A stretch of 64,000 nt of DNA from Tigheibacillus halophilus. GTDB lineage: Bacteria; Bacillota; Bacilli; Bacillales; Amphibacillaceae. The position numbers and the translations under genes are program-made. The notes below the pieces were generated by a model. The model saw only the letters and a list, made by a program, of their open reading frames with translations. It did no database searches and was not told where the DNA came from. Positions 26,599 to 36,026 of this stretch are shown here, in pieces. The stretch is from NCBI RefSeq assembly GCF_042683165.1, contig NZ_JBHUIZ010000012.1, positions 124,001-188,000 of the forward strand, in the 5' to 3' direction. How positions within the stretch are numbered: the stretch's first letter is position 1; every line of letters starts with the position of its first letter.

Positions 26599-28581
26599 AT
26601 GCGTAAAAAGAACACCAAGAGAAATATGAGCATGAAGAATAAACTGATACTTTCTTTTTTGGTTGTGCTGTTGATTCCCAGCCTGGTCATATTCTATACA
26701 GCTTATACCAGTGCCAAGAACACGATCGACCGTCAATTAAAGGATTCAGCGCTAGGGAATGTAGAGATCGTCAACCAGACTATTGACCAATTCATTCGTG
26801 CCCAAATGGAAAATGTCGACTACTTATCACATGCTATCAACCCGGGAAAAATGAAAAATAACAGTGATAAAGAAATAAGATTGTTGCTGGATACTATCCA
26901 GGATTCGAAGAAGGATGTGGAGCAGACATATGTAGGCTCTGAAACAGGAGAATTCATGAACTCGCCAACATCTTTTAAAAACCCTCCTGATTATGATCCG
27001 CGTGAACGTCCTTGGTATCAAACGGCCATGGAAAATAAAGGCGAGGTCATCATCACTGATCCATACGTATCTAAGTCTTCCGAACAAGTTGTTGTCACAC
27101 TTGCAAAGGCCACCCCTGATGGAAAAGGGGTTGTGGCAGTGAACTTGAAACTCGGTAATTTGACAGAGATGATCAATCAGATCAATATCGGTAAAGAAGG
27201 GTACGTTTCTTTACTCGATACGACTGGCCATTATATAAGTGATCCGAATTTAGAAGCCGGCTCGGAAGCGAAAAGTGATCTTTTCAATAAATTGAATGCA
27301 ACCAAAGCAGGTAAATTTCAATATGGAAAAGGCAGCAAAGAAAGCAACAGATCATTTACAACCAGTGACATTTCTGGATGGAAAACAGTCGGGACAATGT
27401 TCCAAAGCGAAGTCAAACAGACTATCCATCCGATTTTGAAATCGACTTTGATCGTGATTGCCATTTCTTTGGTATTGGGCGGACTGATTGTGCTGTTTAT
27501 CATTCGTTCCATCAACCAACCAATCAATAAATTACTGCTTGCAAGCCGTGAAATGAGTAAAGGGAATCTTAGCGAACCTATTACCTTATCCAAGAATGAT
27601 GAATTGGGACAGCTGGCACAGTCATTCAATCAAATGCGTGAAAAATTGAATGCGATCATCATGAGCGTCAGGGATAAATCGACCGGCCTTGCAGCTTCTG
27701 CCGAGCAATTAACTGCAAGTACAGAACAAAACACGCTAGCGACAGAGCAAATATCATCTTCTATCCAAGAAGTAGCTGCCGGAATGGAAACACAGTCTGC
27801 CAGCCTGGAAAAAAGTTCACAAAGTGCAACAGAAGTATCCAGGGTGCTCCAGCAAATCACTTCCAGTTCGGAACAAGTAACAGAAACAACTGTTCATGCG
27901 TTATCTGTAGTCAAAGAAGGCAATGCTGCCTTAGAAACGTCTGTCGGACAGATGGATTATATTAAAGAGACAGTACATGAACTATCCAATAGTATTGAAG
28001 GATTGGGCAGAAATTCCCAAGAAATCAGTAAGATTGTCGATGTTATTAAAGATATAGCGGATCAAACGAATTTGCTTGCCTTAAATGCGGCTATCGAGGC
28101 TGCAAGAGCGGGTGAACATGGAAAAGGATTCGCTGTAGTAGCCAGCGAGGTCCGTAAACTGGCTGAGCAGTCTTCGCAGTCATCTGAACAAATCAGAAAA
28201 ATGATCGAAATGATCCAGGAAGAAACCAATTCTGCCGTCAAATCCATGGAAGTAGGTACAACTGAAGTAGAAAAAGGAATCCATGTAGTGAATAATGCAG
28301 GAAAATCGTTCACTGCCATATCAGATTTTGTGAATGATATCAGTGATCAAGCCGGCATTGTAACTGCTAAAATGCAAGAGGTTGCGTCTAGTGTCGATCA
28401 GTTTGTGCAGACATTCGATGAAGTGACTACTGTGGCTGATACCACTGCTGATGGCGCGCAAAACGTATCTGCTTCTACCCAGGAGCAGCTTGCATCCATG
28501 GAAGAGATAAGGGGATCAGCAAGCTCGCTAACCGAGATGGCCGAGGAACTCCAGGAGTTAGTAGAACAATTCAAACTATAA
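26599..28581 (+). CDS. Methyl-accepting chemotaxis protein with Cache sensor
   Basis: 660 residues from ATG 26599, ribosome site TTAGGAGAG. A membrane helix (about 15-35) is followed by an extracellular double-Cache-type domain (about 40-280, with DPRERPWYQTAMENKGEVIITDPY). A second helix (about 283-303), a HAMP domain (RSINQPINKLLLASREMSKG) and the cytoplasmic signalling hairpin come next, with the conserved tip IADQTNLLALNAAIEAARAGE. It signals to CheA/CheW. The ligand is unknown; Cache domains of this type often sense amino or organic acids. Confidence 0.93.
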   Translation: MRKKNTKRNMSMKNKLILSFLVVLLIPSLVIFYTAYTSAKNTIDRQLKDSALGNVEIVNQTIDQFIRAQMENVDYLSHAINPGKMKNNSDKEIRLLLDTIQDSKKDVEQTYVGSETGEFMNSPTSFKNPPDYDPRERPWYQTAMENKGEVIITDPYVSKSSEQVVVTLAKATPDGKGVVAVNLKLGNLTEMINQINIGKEGYVSLLDTTGHYISDPNLEAGSEAKSDLFNKLNATKAGKFQYGKGSKESNRSFTTSDISGWKTVGTMFQSEVKQTIHPILKSTLIVIAISLVLGGLIVLFIIRSINQPINKLLLASREMSKGNLSEPITLSKNDELGQLAQSFNQMREKLNAIIMSVRDKSTGLAASAEQLTASTEQNTLATEQISSSIQEVAAGMETQSASLEKSSQSATEVSRVLQQITSSSEQVTETTVHALSVVKEGNAALETSVGQMDYIKETVHELSNSIEGLGRNSQEISKIVDVIKDIADQTNLLALNAAIEAARAGEHGKGFAVVASEVRKLAEQSSQSSEQIRKMIEMIQEETNSAVKSMEVGTTEVEKGIHVVNNAGKSFTAISDFVNDISDQAGIVTAKMQEVASSVDQFVQTFDEVTTVADTTADGAQNVSASTQEQLASMEEIRGSASSLTEMAEELQELVEQFKL

Positions 28582-28611
28582 TCAAGACCGTCGTGATACA
28601 CGGCATGCAAT

Positions 28612-28648
28612 ACCCCTCTATCTGTCAAAAGATCGAGGGGTTTTTTTC
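28612..28648 (+). terminator. Terminator of the chemoreceptor gene
   Basis: ACCCCTCTATC pairs with GATCGAGGGGT around TGTCAAAA, followed by seven T. Confidence 0.9.
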
Positions 28649-28851
28649 TAGTTTGCTTTGCCGGTAGTACAGGAATATTTGTTTATGGGGAAGGAACAGG
28701 CAACATTTCTTTTGACAGTAGAAAAAATATAAAGACCTTTCCTTCTGCATAAGAGCAACTAGCCTTCCTGCAAATGTATTCATATAGAGTAGACGAATGG
28801 GCGGCAAGCCAGCATGGTAAATATTCTGTGTTATGATAGAAGGAGGAGGGT

Positions 28852-29706
28852 ATGACATTGATTTACATTGGTGTAACCGGCTGGGGAGATCATTATTCAT
28901 TATATCCGGCCCATATAAAACCGAAAGATAAATTACCTGAATATAGCAGTCATTTTCCTGTGGTCGAAGTCGATGCCTCATTTTACGCTGTGCAGCCCGT
29001 ACGCAATGCTTTGAAATGGGTTAGTGAAACACCAGCTGATTTTCGTTTTGTTGTCAAAGCATATCAGGGAATGACCGGACATCAACGCGGGGAAGAGAAT
29101 CCCTTCGAGACAAAAAAAGAGATGTTTCAAGCGTTCAAGGAATCGTTGCGGCCATACCAGGAGGCAGATAAATTGGCCATGGTACTGTTCCAGTTTCCGC
29201 CATGGTTTGACTGCAGAAAGAAGAACGTACAATATCTGCGTTTTTGCAAACAGATGATGGGTGATATTCCGCTGGCGCTTGAATTCCGAAACCAAACCTG
29301 GTTCGGTGAAAAATATTATTCTGATACGTTGACATTTGCCAAACAGGAAGGTTGGATTCATGTCATTGCAGATGAGCCGCAGGCAGGAGAAAAATCTATT
29401 CCGATTGTTCCTGAAATCACAAATGGCAATATTACTTTGATACGGATGCACGGCAGAAATGTACATGGCTGGAATAAACCAAAGGATGCCAATTGGCGAG
29501 AAGTACGTTATCTGTATAGATATAACAAAGAAGAGCTGACAGAATGGAAGAACAGAATATTGGCATTGCGCGAACGTACTGAAGATGTCATCATCCTGTT
29601 TAATAACAATTCGGGTGGAGATGCTGCAGGAAATGCAAAAGAACTGCAAAAAATGCTTGGCATCGAATACGAAGGACTCTCTCCAAGACAGTTGGATTTG
29701 TTTTAA
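28852..29706 (+). CDS. DUF72 family protein (YunF-like)
   Basis: 284 residues from ATG 28852, ribosome site GGAGGAGGG. A TIM-barrel-like DUF72 protein: IYIGVTGWGDHYSLYP at the start, VEVDASFYAVQP, FRFVVKAYQGMTGH, LEFRNQTWF, the late RMHGRN and IILFNNNSGGDAAGNAKEL. All family blocks are present and the length is normal. Its biochemical role is not established. It is monocistronic. Confidence 0.88.
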   Translation: MTLIYIGVTGWGDHYSLYPAHIKPKDKLPEYSSHFPVVEVDASFYAVQPVRNALKWVSETPADFRFVVKAYQGMTGHQRGEENPFETKKEMFQAFKESLRPYQEADKLAMVLFQFPPWFDCRKKNVQYLRFCKQMMGDIPLALEFRNQTWFGEKYYSDTLTFAKQEGWIHVIADEPQAGEKSIPIVPEITNGNITLIRMHGRNVHGWNKPKDANWREVRYLYRYNKEELTEWKNRILALRERTEDVIILFNNNSGGDAAGNAKELQKMLGIEYEGLSPRQLDLF

Positions 29707-29712
29707 TTACGT

Positions 29713-29764
29713 AAAAAAGGGATAGTCTCCATGTTCCATTTTGAGCCTGGAGACTGTCCTTCTG
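29713..29764. terminator. Bidirectional terminator between convergent DUF72 and pentapeptide genes
   Basis: GGGATAGTCTCC pairs with GGAGACTGTCC. The minus strand has a run of six T after the stem (aaaaaa at 29715-29720), and the plus strand has TTCT. Confidence 0.75.
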
Positions 29765-29771
29765 CATCGGA

Positions 29772-30491
29772 TCAAATAAGTGTCACATTATTTAATTCTG
29801 CTTTGGAGCCTTTTAAGAAATTGTAGGTTAGTTTATCCATGATGGTACCGTCAAAATCGATTTTTTTCACGTCGGAAAGACGGAATTGCACATTGTTTAG
29901 TGTAGCGTTGCGAAAGGATGCTCTTTTCAGTGAGGATGTTTCAAAAATGGTCTGATTGAAGACTTCCCCCTTAAATGAAAGTCCTTCCAGATTACATCCC
30001 TTGAAATGGGCGCGATCGTAAACACAGTCTTTAAAGCATGCACCTTTCAAATTCGACCGCTTGAAGACTGCTCCTGTCAAATCAGTTCCTTCAAACACAC
30101 ATTTATTTAGATTGCTGCTTTTAAATGAACAATCGGTCAAGTTGGCGTGGCTGAAGTCAGATCCTTTCAAGTCTGCGGAATTGAATTTTCCATTTTGAAC
30201 GGTTACGGAACGGAAATCAGAGTCATGAAGACGCTGCCTGGAATAATTCATATGGACAGCCTCTTCTAATTCATTTTGCTGGAGATTGATGGAAGCAATC
30301 AGTTCAGATACTTCGCCGATGGAATCGGTTGTTAACTGATATGCCTCATCATCACTGTATCCCTTTGCTTTATAGTCATCGTACTTTTCTCTTAGGTTTT
30401 GCAACAATTCTTCTTCCAATTCTTGCGCTGATTTTGTTTTTTGGTACGGAGCGAAGATTTGCTTCACATGTGCCTGTAATTGATCTATCAC
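29772..30491 (-). CDS. HAAS-like domain fused to pentapeptide repeats
   Basis: 239 residues, GTG 30491, with AAAGGAGG about 10 bases before. The N-terminal ~70 residues (ELEEELLQNLREKYDDYKAKGYSDDEAYQLTTDSIGEVSELIASI) look like a HAAS helical domain. The rest is about 25 A(D/N)LxX-type pentapeptide repeats (ADLKGSDFSHANLTDCSFKSSNL...), which form a right-handed quadrilateral beta-helix. It is preceded by its own PadR gene. Function is unknown; some pentapeptide proteins protect gyrase, others regulate. Confidence 0.85.
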   Translation of the reverse strand: MIDQLQAHVKQIFAPYQKTKSAQELEEELLQNLREKYDDYKAKGYSDDEAYQLTTDSIGEVSELIASINLQQNELEEAVHMNYSRQRLHDSDFRSVTVQNGKFNSADLKGSDFSHANLTDCSFKSSNLNKCVFEGTDLTGAVFKRSNLKGACFKDCVYDRAHFKGCNLEGLSFKGEVFNQTIFETSSLKRASFRNATLNNVQFRLSDVKKIDFDGTIMDKLTYNFLKGSKAELNNVTLI

Positions 30492-30578
30492 TTCTGCTCA
30501 TCCTCCTTTTATTTTTTGTGAAATATCACCATTAATCTTATGGATTCAATGGATATAAATTTGGCTGAAACGCATCCC

Positions 30579-30908
30579 TTATAACAGACGTTCCAGAATC
30601 TGCTTTGCTTGTTCCCAGTTTGCCTTGTTTTGCCTATATGCCTCTTTGCCATTAGCTGTAATCGTATAGTATTTACGTCTGCCGCCTTGGGTCGCGTCTC
30701 CCCAATAGGATTGGATTTTTTCCTCCTTTTCCAGACGTTTCAAGCTTGAATACATCGTCGCTTCCTTCAATTCGTATCGTTCGCCGGAACTGGCGAATAT
30801 GAGTTTGCTAATTTCATACCCATATTTATCTCCACCCATTAAAAGTTTCAATATCATCGTATCCGCATGTCCGCGAAGTAAATCAGACGACAATTTCGAT
30901 GCAACCAC
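30579..30908 (-). CDS. PadR-family regulator (second in the window)
   Basis: 109 residues from GTG 30908 with AAGGAGGTGA upstream. A PadR winged helix: GHADTMILKLLMGGDKYGYEISKLIF, ELKEATMYSSLKRLEKEEKIQSYW, GGRRKYYTITANGKEAY. It is followed 87 bases later by the HAAS-pentapeptide gene in the same direction. It probably represses that pair. It is divergent from the quinone-detoxification operon, separated by about 440 bases. Confidence 0.88.
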   Translation of the reverse strand: MVASKLSSDLLRGHADTMILKLLMGGDKYGYEISKLIFASSGERYELKEATMYSSLKRLEKEEKIQSYWGDATQGGRRKYYTITANGKEAYRQNKANWEQAKQILERLL

Positions 30909-31136
30909 ACGTTCACCTCCTTAGTTTCACTGCCGGAAAACATTTGATAAATCAATTGTAATGCGCTAATTGTTACACTGCTATGTTGCATGAAGCCATG
31001 ATAATCCCATGTTTTACGAACAGATATAATGGCATCAGCTAAATACAATATAAAACGAATTACTATGACTGTCAAGGTAATATAATAAACAAATTACTTA
31101 ACTGAAAAAATATAGCATTCGTTCGAACATGATGTA

Positions 31137-31165
31137 TTGACAAATTGACATACAGTTGTTATCAT
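31137..31165 (+). promoter_or_regulatory. Strong sigma-A-type promoter in the padR-doxX gap
   Basis: TTGACA (31137-31142), exactly 17 bases, TATCAT (31160-31165). It points toward the DoxX gene with a leader of about 175 bases, in which no RNA structure was recognised. The gap 30909-31346 contains no gene. Confidence 0.5.
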
Positions 31166-31287
31166 TAGTTTTGTAGTTACGAATTGTAATTACTGTTTTG
31201 CAAATCAATGGCTGGCCACCTTGATGCGTTTTTTTCTTGGCATAACAAAAGGAATTATGTATAAGATAAGGGTAAGCTGATTATTTT

Positions 31288-31316
31288 TTGCCTGGATATC
31301 TCGAATTCAAGATATA
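31288..31316 (+). promoter_or_regulatory. MhqR-type operator within a second promoter
   Basis: The near-perfect palindrome ATATCTCGAATTCAAGATAT (31296-31315) matches the known MhqR box of B. subtilis (ATCTCGAA-TTCGAGAT type). It sits between TTGCCT (31288-31293) and GATATA (31311-31316), 17 bases apart, just before the DoxX-dioxygenase operon. Confidence 0.7.
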
Positions 31317-31346
31317 TGAAATGAAGGAAATAAAGGAGGATTTAAA

Positions 31347-31745
31347 ATGGCAGGTTTAGGATTGTTAATAATTCGTTTGTTAACAGGGATTTCTTTCATG
31401 GGCCATGGTGCCCAAAAAATGTTTGGCTGGTTTGGCGGAGGGGGTGTGAAGGGTACAAGTCAATTTTTTGAATCTATCGGTGTTAAGCCCCCAAGAGCAA
31501 TGGCAGTAATGGCTGGGTTATCAGAATTAGTCGGCGGTTTACTTTTTGCGTTAGGATTATTGACCCCGTTGGCAGCACTGCTAATAGCGGCGGCAATGGT
31601 CGTTGCCATTGCTAAAGTGAGCGGCCAAAATGGTTATTGGATTACGGAAAATGGGTATGAATATAATCTGATGATCATTGTAACCGTGATAGGGGTAGCT
31701 TTGATCGGACCAGGCACCTATTCTATTGACGCACTCATTTTCTAA
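31347..31745 (+). CDS. mhqP: DoxX-family membrane protein (MhqP/CatD-like)
   Basis: 132 residues from ATG 31347, ribosome site AAAGGAGG. Four membrane helices of the DoxX family: LGLLIIRLLTGISFMGHGAQKMFGWFGG, MAVMAGLSELVGGLLFALGLL, PLAALLIAAAMVVAIAKV and the last near residue 110-128. B. subtilis MhqP and CatD are paired with ring-cleavage dioxygenases in quinone/catechol stress operons, as here, with the MhqR-type operator in front. Confidence 0.82.
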   Translation: MAGLGLLIIRLLTGISFMGHGAQKMFGWFGGGGVKGTSQFFESIGVKPPRAMAVMAGLSELVGGLLFALGLLTPLAALLIAAAMVVAIAKVSGQNGYWITENGYEYNLMIIVTVIGVALIGPGTYSIDALIF

Positions 31746-31788
31746 AATGGAATTCATTTGATTCATTTAAACATTAGGAGGCATTGAA

Positions 31789-32772
31789 ATGACACAATCA
31801 TTAAAAGGTATGCACCACGTTACAGCGATCACCAGCAGTGCTGAGAAAAACTATGATTTCTTCACATATACGCTTGGAATGCGTCTGGTAAAGAAAACAG
31901 TAAATCAGGATGATATTCAAACATATCATTTGTTCTTTGCAGATGATACTGGCGGCCCCGGTACAGACATGACGTTTTTCGATTTCCCCGGTATCCCAAA
32001 AGGGACACATGGCAACAATGAAATTTATAAAACATCTTTTCGTGTCCCAAGTGATGCCGCTCTTGATTATTGGAGCAAGCGATTCGATGAAAAACAGGTC
32101 AAACATTTCGGCATTCGCAAGCAATTTGGCAAGAAGACACTTTCTTTCGTTGACTTCGATGACCAGCAATATCAGCTGATCTCAGATGAAAATAACCATG
32201 GAGTTGCGGCGGGAGTGCCCTGGCAAAAAGGACCAATTCCACTGGAATATGCTATCACAGGATTAGGGCCAATCTTTGTTCGCATAGATAATATCACCTA
32301 TTTCAAAGAAATGATGGAGAAAGTATTGCAGTTCAAGGAAATCGATCAGGATGGATCCTTGCATTTGTTTGAAACTGGAGAAGGAGGAAACGGTGCCCAA
32401 GTCATTGTGGAGCATAATACGGTTCTTCCGAGAGCCCGACAAGGCTATGGAACAGTTCATCACGCTGCATTTCGTGTTGCAGACCATGAAGGGTTGGAGG
32501 AATGGATCGAACGTATGAAGCAGTTTGGTTTACCAAATTCGGGGTATGTCAATCGTTTCTATTTTGAATCTCTATATACTAACGTCGCTCCACACATTCT
32601 GTTTGAAATCGCTACTGACGGTCCAGGCTTCATGGAAGATGAACCCTATGAAACCTTAGGTGAAAAACTTGCTCTGCCGCCGATGCTGGAGCCTAAAAGG
32701 GAGCAAATTGAAAATTATGTTCGTCCAATAGACACCATGCGAAGTGATAAGGATTTGACCAAGGAAAGATAA
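31789..32772 (+). CDS. mhqO: Ring-cleaving VOC dioxygenase (MhqO/MhqA-like)
   Basis: 327 residues from ATG 31789, ribosome site TTAGGAGG. A tandem glyoxalase-fold extradiol dioxygenase: first metal-ligand His in LKGMHHVTAITSSAEKN, a second in YGTVHHAAFRVADHE and a Glu in HILFEIATDGPGF form the 2-His-1-Glu iron site. B. subtilis MhqO/MhqA handle hydroquinone- or catechol-type compounds. It forms an operon with the DoxX gene (43-base gap), under a predicted MhqR operator. Confidence 0.87.
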   Translation: MTQSLKGMHHVTAITSSAEKNYDFFTYTLGMRLVKKTVNQDDIQTYHLFFADDTGGPGTDMTFFDFPGIPKGTHGNNEIYKTSFRVPSDAALDYWSKRFDEKQVKHFGIRKQFGKKTLSFVDFDDQQYQLISDENNHGVAAGVPWQKGPIPLEYAITGLGPIFVRIDNITYFKEMMEKVLQFKEIDQDGSLHLFETGEGGNGAQVIVEHNTVLPRARQGYGTVHHAAFRVADHEGLEEWIERMKQFGLPNSGYVNRFYFESLYTNVAPHILFEIATDGPGFMEDEPYETLGEKLALPPMLEPKREQIENYVRPIDTMRSDKDLTKER

Positions 32773-32785
32773 TATGCTGGAAGCA

Positions 32786-32815
32786 GGGAGCAGATTTTAT
32801 ATCCTGATCTGCCCC
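32786..32815 (+). terminator. Stem-loop after the dioxygenase gene
   Basis: GGGAGCAGAT pairs with ATCTGCCCC (one bulged A). The tail is TTGCCCCCTTT, so it is a weak intrinsic terminator at best. Confidence 0.5.
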
Positions 32816-33516
32816 TTGCCCCCTTTATCCATTAATCCATTCTTTCACAATAAGTGCCATTACATAAAACCCAAATAATGATTTATATAATTGAAAAACA
32901 CGAACAGTTTTTGAACGTAACTTAATCATTTAGATGATTTCTAATATTTTGTTTAAGTACGTTTATTATGTAACCACTGCTGCATAAGGAACTGATTGTA
33001 ATTCGTTTATGGGTAAATTGAATAATTGTAATAGAGGTAATTTTAAATTTATGGGGAATTTTCAGTAGTTTAATAGGTCTAAAGAACTGATTTAAAAAGT
33101 GGTTATTTTGTTGAATTTTGTAATGAAATTGCAATAAATATAATCAAATCGTTGGTAATAAACCAACCATACAACTGTAAACATTAAATTTCTATGACAT
33201 GGAAAATACATAAAAATCACCTAGGGAAAAGTACCCACAACCAAAGTCCTTCATCATCCTTTCTTTTTTGAAATCCAAGATTTTAAGCAGAAATGCGAAC
33301 AAAACTTACAAAAAATGTAAAATTATCCTTATAAAAATAGCAAAAAATGATCAAAATTGATTGTTTTTTGCTATTTCCTTGCAATTTTCCTCGAAAGTCA
33401 TAACCAATCATGTTGTTTAGGTCTAACTACTCAATTTCCCGGGAGCCCCTTTTCTTTTACACATATTTACTGTACGTTTATTATATATTTTTTTATGACT
33501 AGACGGGGGTAGGAAA
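32816..33516. other. 700-base AT-rich gene-free region before the Tad locus
   Basis: No reading frame with a ribosome site. Visible structure: a 13-base direct repeat GTACGTTTATTAT at 32957-32969 and 33472-33484, and a large AT-rich palindrome at about 33336-33377 (arms AATAGCAAAAAA and TTTTTTGCTATT with the inner pair ATCAA/TTGAT). The second repeat lies 33-45 bases before the first Tad gene, where a promoter or operator is expected. The region probably holds the control elements of the 15-kb locus. Confidence 0.45.
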
Positions 33517-34620
33517 GTGAACAAACTAAGGGTTGTTTTATATACAAAAGATGCCACATATGCGAACTTCTTTTCAAATTTTATGCTCAATCCGGACAAC
33601 GGAGAAAAATATGCAACGAAAATATTTACAAATCTCGATGCTTTTCGCGAAAATACAAGGAATCAAAAACATCATATTTTATTGACGGATGAAGAGTTGG
33701 ACACGCAGGATATACAGGTATTCGACCAGATGATCCGTCTTGCTGATTCAGTGGATGAATCGGATTCCCCGGAGATATCGCTTTTTAAATACCAGCCACT
33801 GAAAGACTTGATGTCTCAAGTGTTGGCCAAGTACTACGAACAAAGCGGTAAAGTGCTGCAAATGGTAAATGGCAAACAGAAGGAATCCGTCATCACTTTT
33901 TACAGCGGCAGCGGCGGCGTGGGTAAGACCCTTTTCTCTTTGTGCATGGCCAAATACCTGGCAATGCTTGAAAAAAGGGTATTCTATCTCAATCTGGAGC
34001 TATTGCATACGACTTACCTGTATTTCAAAGATGAAAAGCCTTCATCAGCCGAAGTGCTATATTATCTAAAAAACAACCGGGAACGTTTGATAGCAAAAAT
34101 CGAGTCATTGAAATCACGTGATGCTTTATCAAACATTGACTATTTTTCACTTCCTGCAAATCCGGAAGAAATGGAAATTGCCACAAAGGAACAAATAGAA
34201 TCGTTTGTCGAGGCGATTAGGCAAACACAGGATTACGATTATATCATCATCGATCTTGACAGCACATTACATGAAAGAAACAGCAGTGCCTTGGATATTA
34301 GTGACGAAATATTCTGGTTGTTGTCCGCTGATGAAACGAGTTTTGAACGGACGAAAAACATGCTGAGCAATGATTTGCATCATATCAACCTGGATCAATC
34401 AAAAATACACTTTGTATTAAATAAAGCCGGGCAGGGGCATTTCGATGGTTTTTCTGCATACAACCTCAGTATAGAGGAACAAGTCGCATTTCAAGAGGCA
34501 TGGCTGCTGCTAAGCGAGGAAGAAAAATTCCGCTCCGACACCATGATCGGTGCAAAGCTTGCTTCATTGTTAAAAAGCCATTCGAGTTTGGAAGCGGGGG
34601 TAGCACAAATTGGCAGCTGA
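33517..34620 (+). CDS. tadZ: TadZ/CpaE-like ATPase of the Tad pilus
   Basis: 367 residues from GTG 33517, ribosome site GGGGGTAGG. About 120 N-terminal residues resemble an atypical receiver domain. Next comes a MinD/ParA-type ATPase with the deviant Walker A motif SGSGGVGKT and the Walker B-like YIIIDLDS. TadZ/CpaE proteins place the Tad secretion machine at the cell pole or membrane. It is the first gene of the locus; its stop overlaps the next start. Confidence 0.82.
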   Translation: MNKLRVVLYTKDATYANFFSNFMLNPDNGEKYATKIFTNLDAFRENTRNQKHHILLTDEELDTQDIQVFDQMIRLADSVDESDSPEISLFKYQPLKDLMSQVLAKYYEQSGKVLQMVNGKQKESVITFYSGSGGVGKTLFSLCMAKYLAMLEKRVFYLNLELLHTTYLYFKDEKPSSAEVLYYLKNNRERLIAKIESLKSRDALSNIDYFSLPANPEEMEIATKEQIESFVEAIRQTQDYDYIIIDLDSTLHERNSSALDISDEIFWLLSADETSFERTKNMLSNDLHHINLDQSKIHFVLNKAGQGHFDGFSAYNLSIEEQVAFQEAWLLLSEEEKFRSDTMIGAKLASLLKSHSSLEAGVAQIGS

Positions 34621-35923
34621 TAAAACAAAAATGAAGCAAACACAGGATGCACAACCGAAAACGGAAGATGACATCACGAAGCACTTAATTGAAAAACTGC
34701 GGGAAACCCTTGATTTCATGCACTCGACAACAAATGAAGAATTGTTGGAAATGGTCGAGGAAACCGTTATTGAATTTGCGCAAAAGGAAAAGCTGACCTC
34801 GACAATGATCAAGCGGATTGTGGATCGTATGTACCATGCTTTTCGCGGACTGGGAGCCATTCAGCCGATATTGGATGATCCGTCCGTAACAGAGATCATG
34901 ATCAATAATTACGATGAAATCTATATCGAGCGTAATGGTCAGGTTTTTCAGACAGAAACCAAGTTTGAAAATCAGCAAAAGCTGGAGGACACTATTCAGG
35001 CGATTGTTTCCAAAGTGAATCGTGTTGTAAATGAGTCCAGCCCGATTGTCGATGCGAGGCTCGAAGATGGTTCACGTGTCAATGTCGTTTTGCCACCGAT
35101 TGCTTTGAAAGGCCCGGCAATGACGATTCGTAAATTCCCGGAAAACCCATTGACAATTGATGATCTCATTCGTTTCGGGGCGTTGGATGAAGAAGTGGGG
35201 GAATTCCTTAGACAGCTTGTGGAAGCAAAGTATAATATTTTCATCGGCGGCGGTACTGGTTCCGGGAAAACAACTTTCCTGAACGTATTGTCCAATTTCA
35301 TCCCGAAAGATGAACGGATCATCACGATTGAAGACTCTGCAGAGCTGCAGATACGCCATGTTCCAAACTTGGTTGGTCTGGAAACTAGAAATGCCAATAC
35401 AGAGGGCAAGGGAGAAATAACCATTCGGGATTTGATCCGGGCTTCTCTCAGGATGCGTCCGAACCGGGTGATAGTAGGTGAGGTCCGGGGGGCGGAAGCA
35501 TTAGATATGCTGCAAGCGATGAATACAGGACATGATGGTTCTTTGTCTACCGGTCATGCCAACTCTGTATTTGATATGCTGAGCAGACTGGAAACGATGG
35601 TGTTAGGCGCTGCAGAGATGCCGATTGAAGTGATCCGAAAGCAAATCAGCTCTGCCATAGATATCATGGTCCACCTCTCCAGATTCCGTGACCACTCCAG
35701 AAAGGTGGTCGAGGTTTCAGAAGTGTTGGGTGTGGAAAACGGTGAAATACAGTTGAACCCGCTATTCGTCTTTCAAGAAAAAGGAGAAAGCTACAGCAAA
35801 AAAGTGATTGGCAAGCTCGAGAAAACCGGCAATCATTTACAGGCTTTTGAGAAATTGATCATGGCAGGGAAATACGATACAGCAGAACAGTTGTCAGGCA
35901 GAAAGTTTTCCATGGATAATTAG
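34610..35923 (+). CDS. tadA: TadA/CpaF secretion ATPase
   Basis: 437 residues from TTG 34610 (GGGGGT upstream), overlapping tadZ by 11 bases. A VirB11/CpaF-type ATPase: Walker A GGGTGSGKTTFLN, Asp box EDSAELQ, Walker B NRVIVGEVRGAEALDMLQAM, and the His box GSLSTGHANS. A long N-terminal helical domain precedes it. It powers extension (and perhaps retraction) of the Flp pilus. The family is hexameric and binds the TadB/TadC platform. Confidence 0.93.
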   Translation: MAADKTKMKQTQDAQPKTEDDITKHLIEKLRETLDFMHSTTNEELLEMVEETVIEFAQKEKLTSTMIKRIVDRMYHAFRGLGAIQPILDDPSVTEIMINNYDEIYIERNGQVFQTETKFENQQKLEDTIQAIVSKVNRVVNESSPIVDARLEDGSRVNVVLPPIALKGPAMTIRKFPENPLTIDDLIRFGALDEEVGEFLRQLVEAKYNIFIGGGTGSGKTTFLNVLSNFIPKDERIITIEDSAELQIRHVPNLVGLETRNANTEGKGEITIRDLIRASLRMRPNRVIVGEVRGAEALDMLQAMNTGHDGSLSTGHANSVFDMLSRLETMVLGAAEMPIEVIRKQISSAIDIMVHLSRFRDHSRKVVEVSEVLGVENGEIQLNPLFVFQEKGESYSKKVIGKLEKTGNHLQAFEKLIMAGKYDTAEQLSGRKFSMDN

Positions 35924-36026
35924 TTATTATGTTTTGAAAATTATTAACACGGGTACAGTGTAATATATTTGTAACATCCATGTAATGCTTATTATGTTAT
36001 GTCGAGCCATAAGGTGGTGAAATAGA

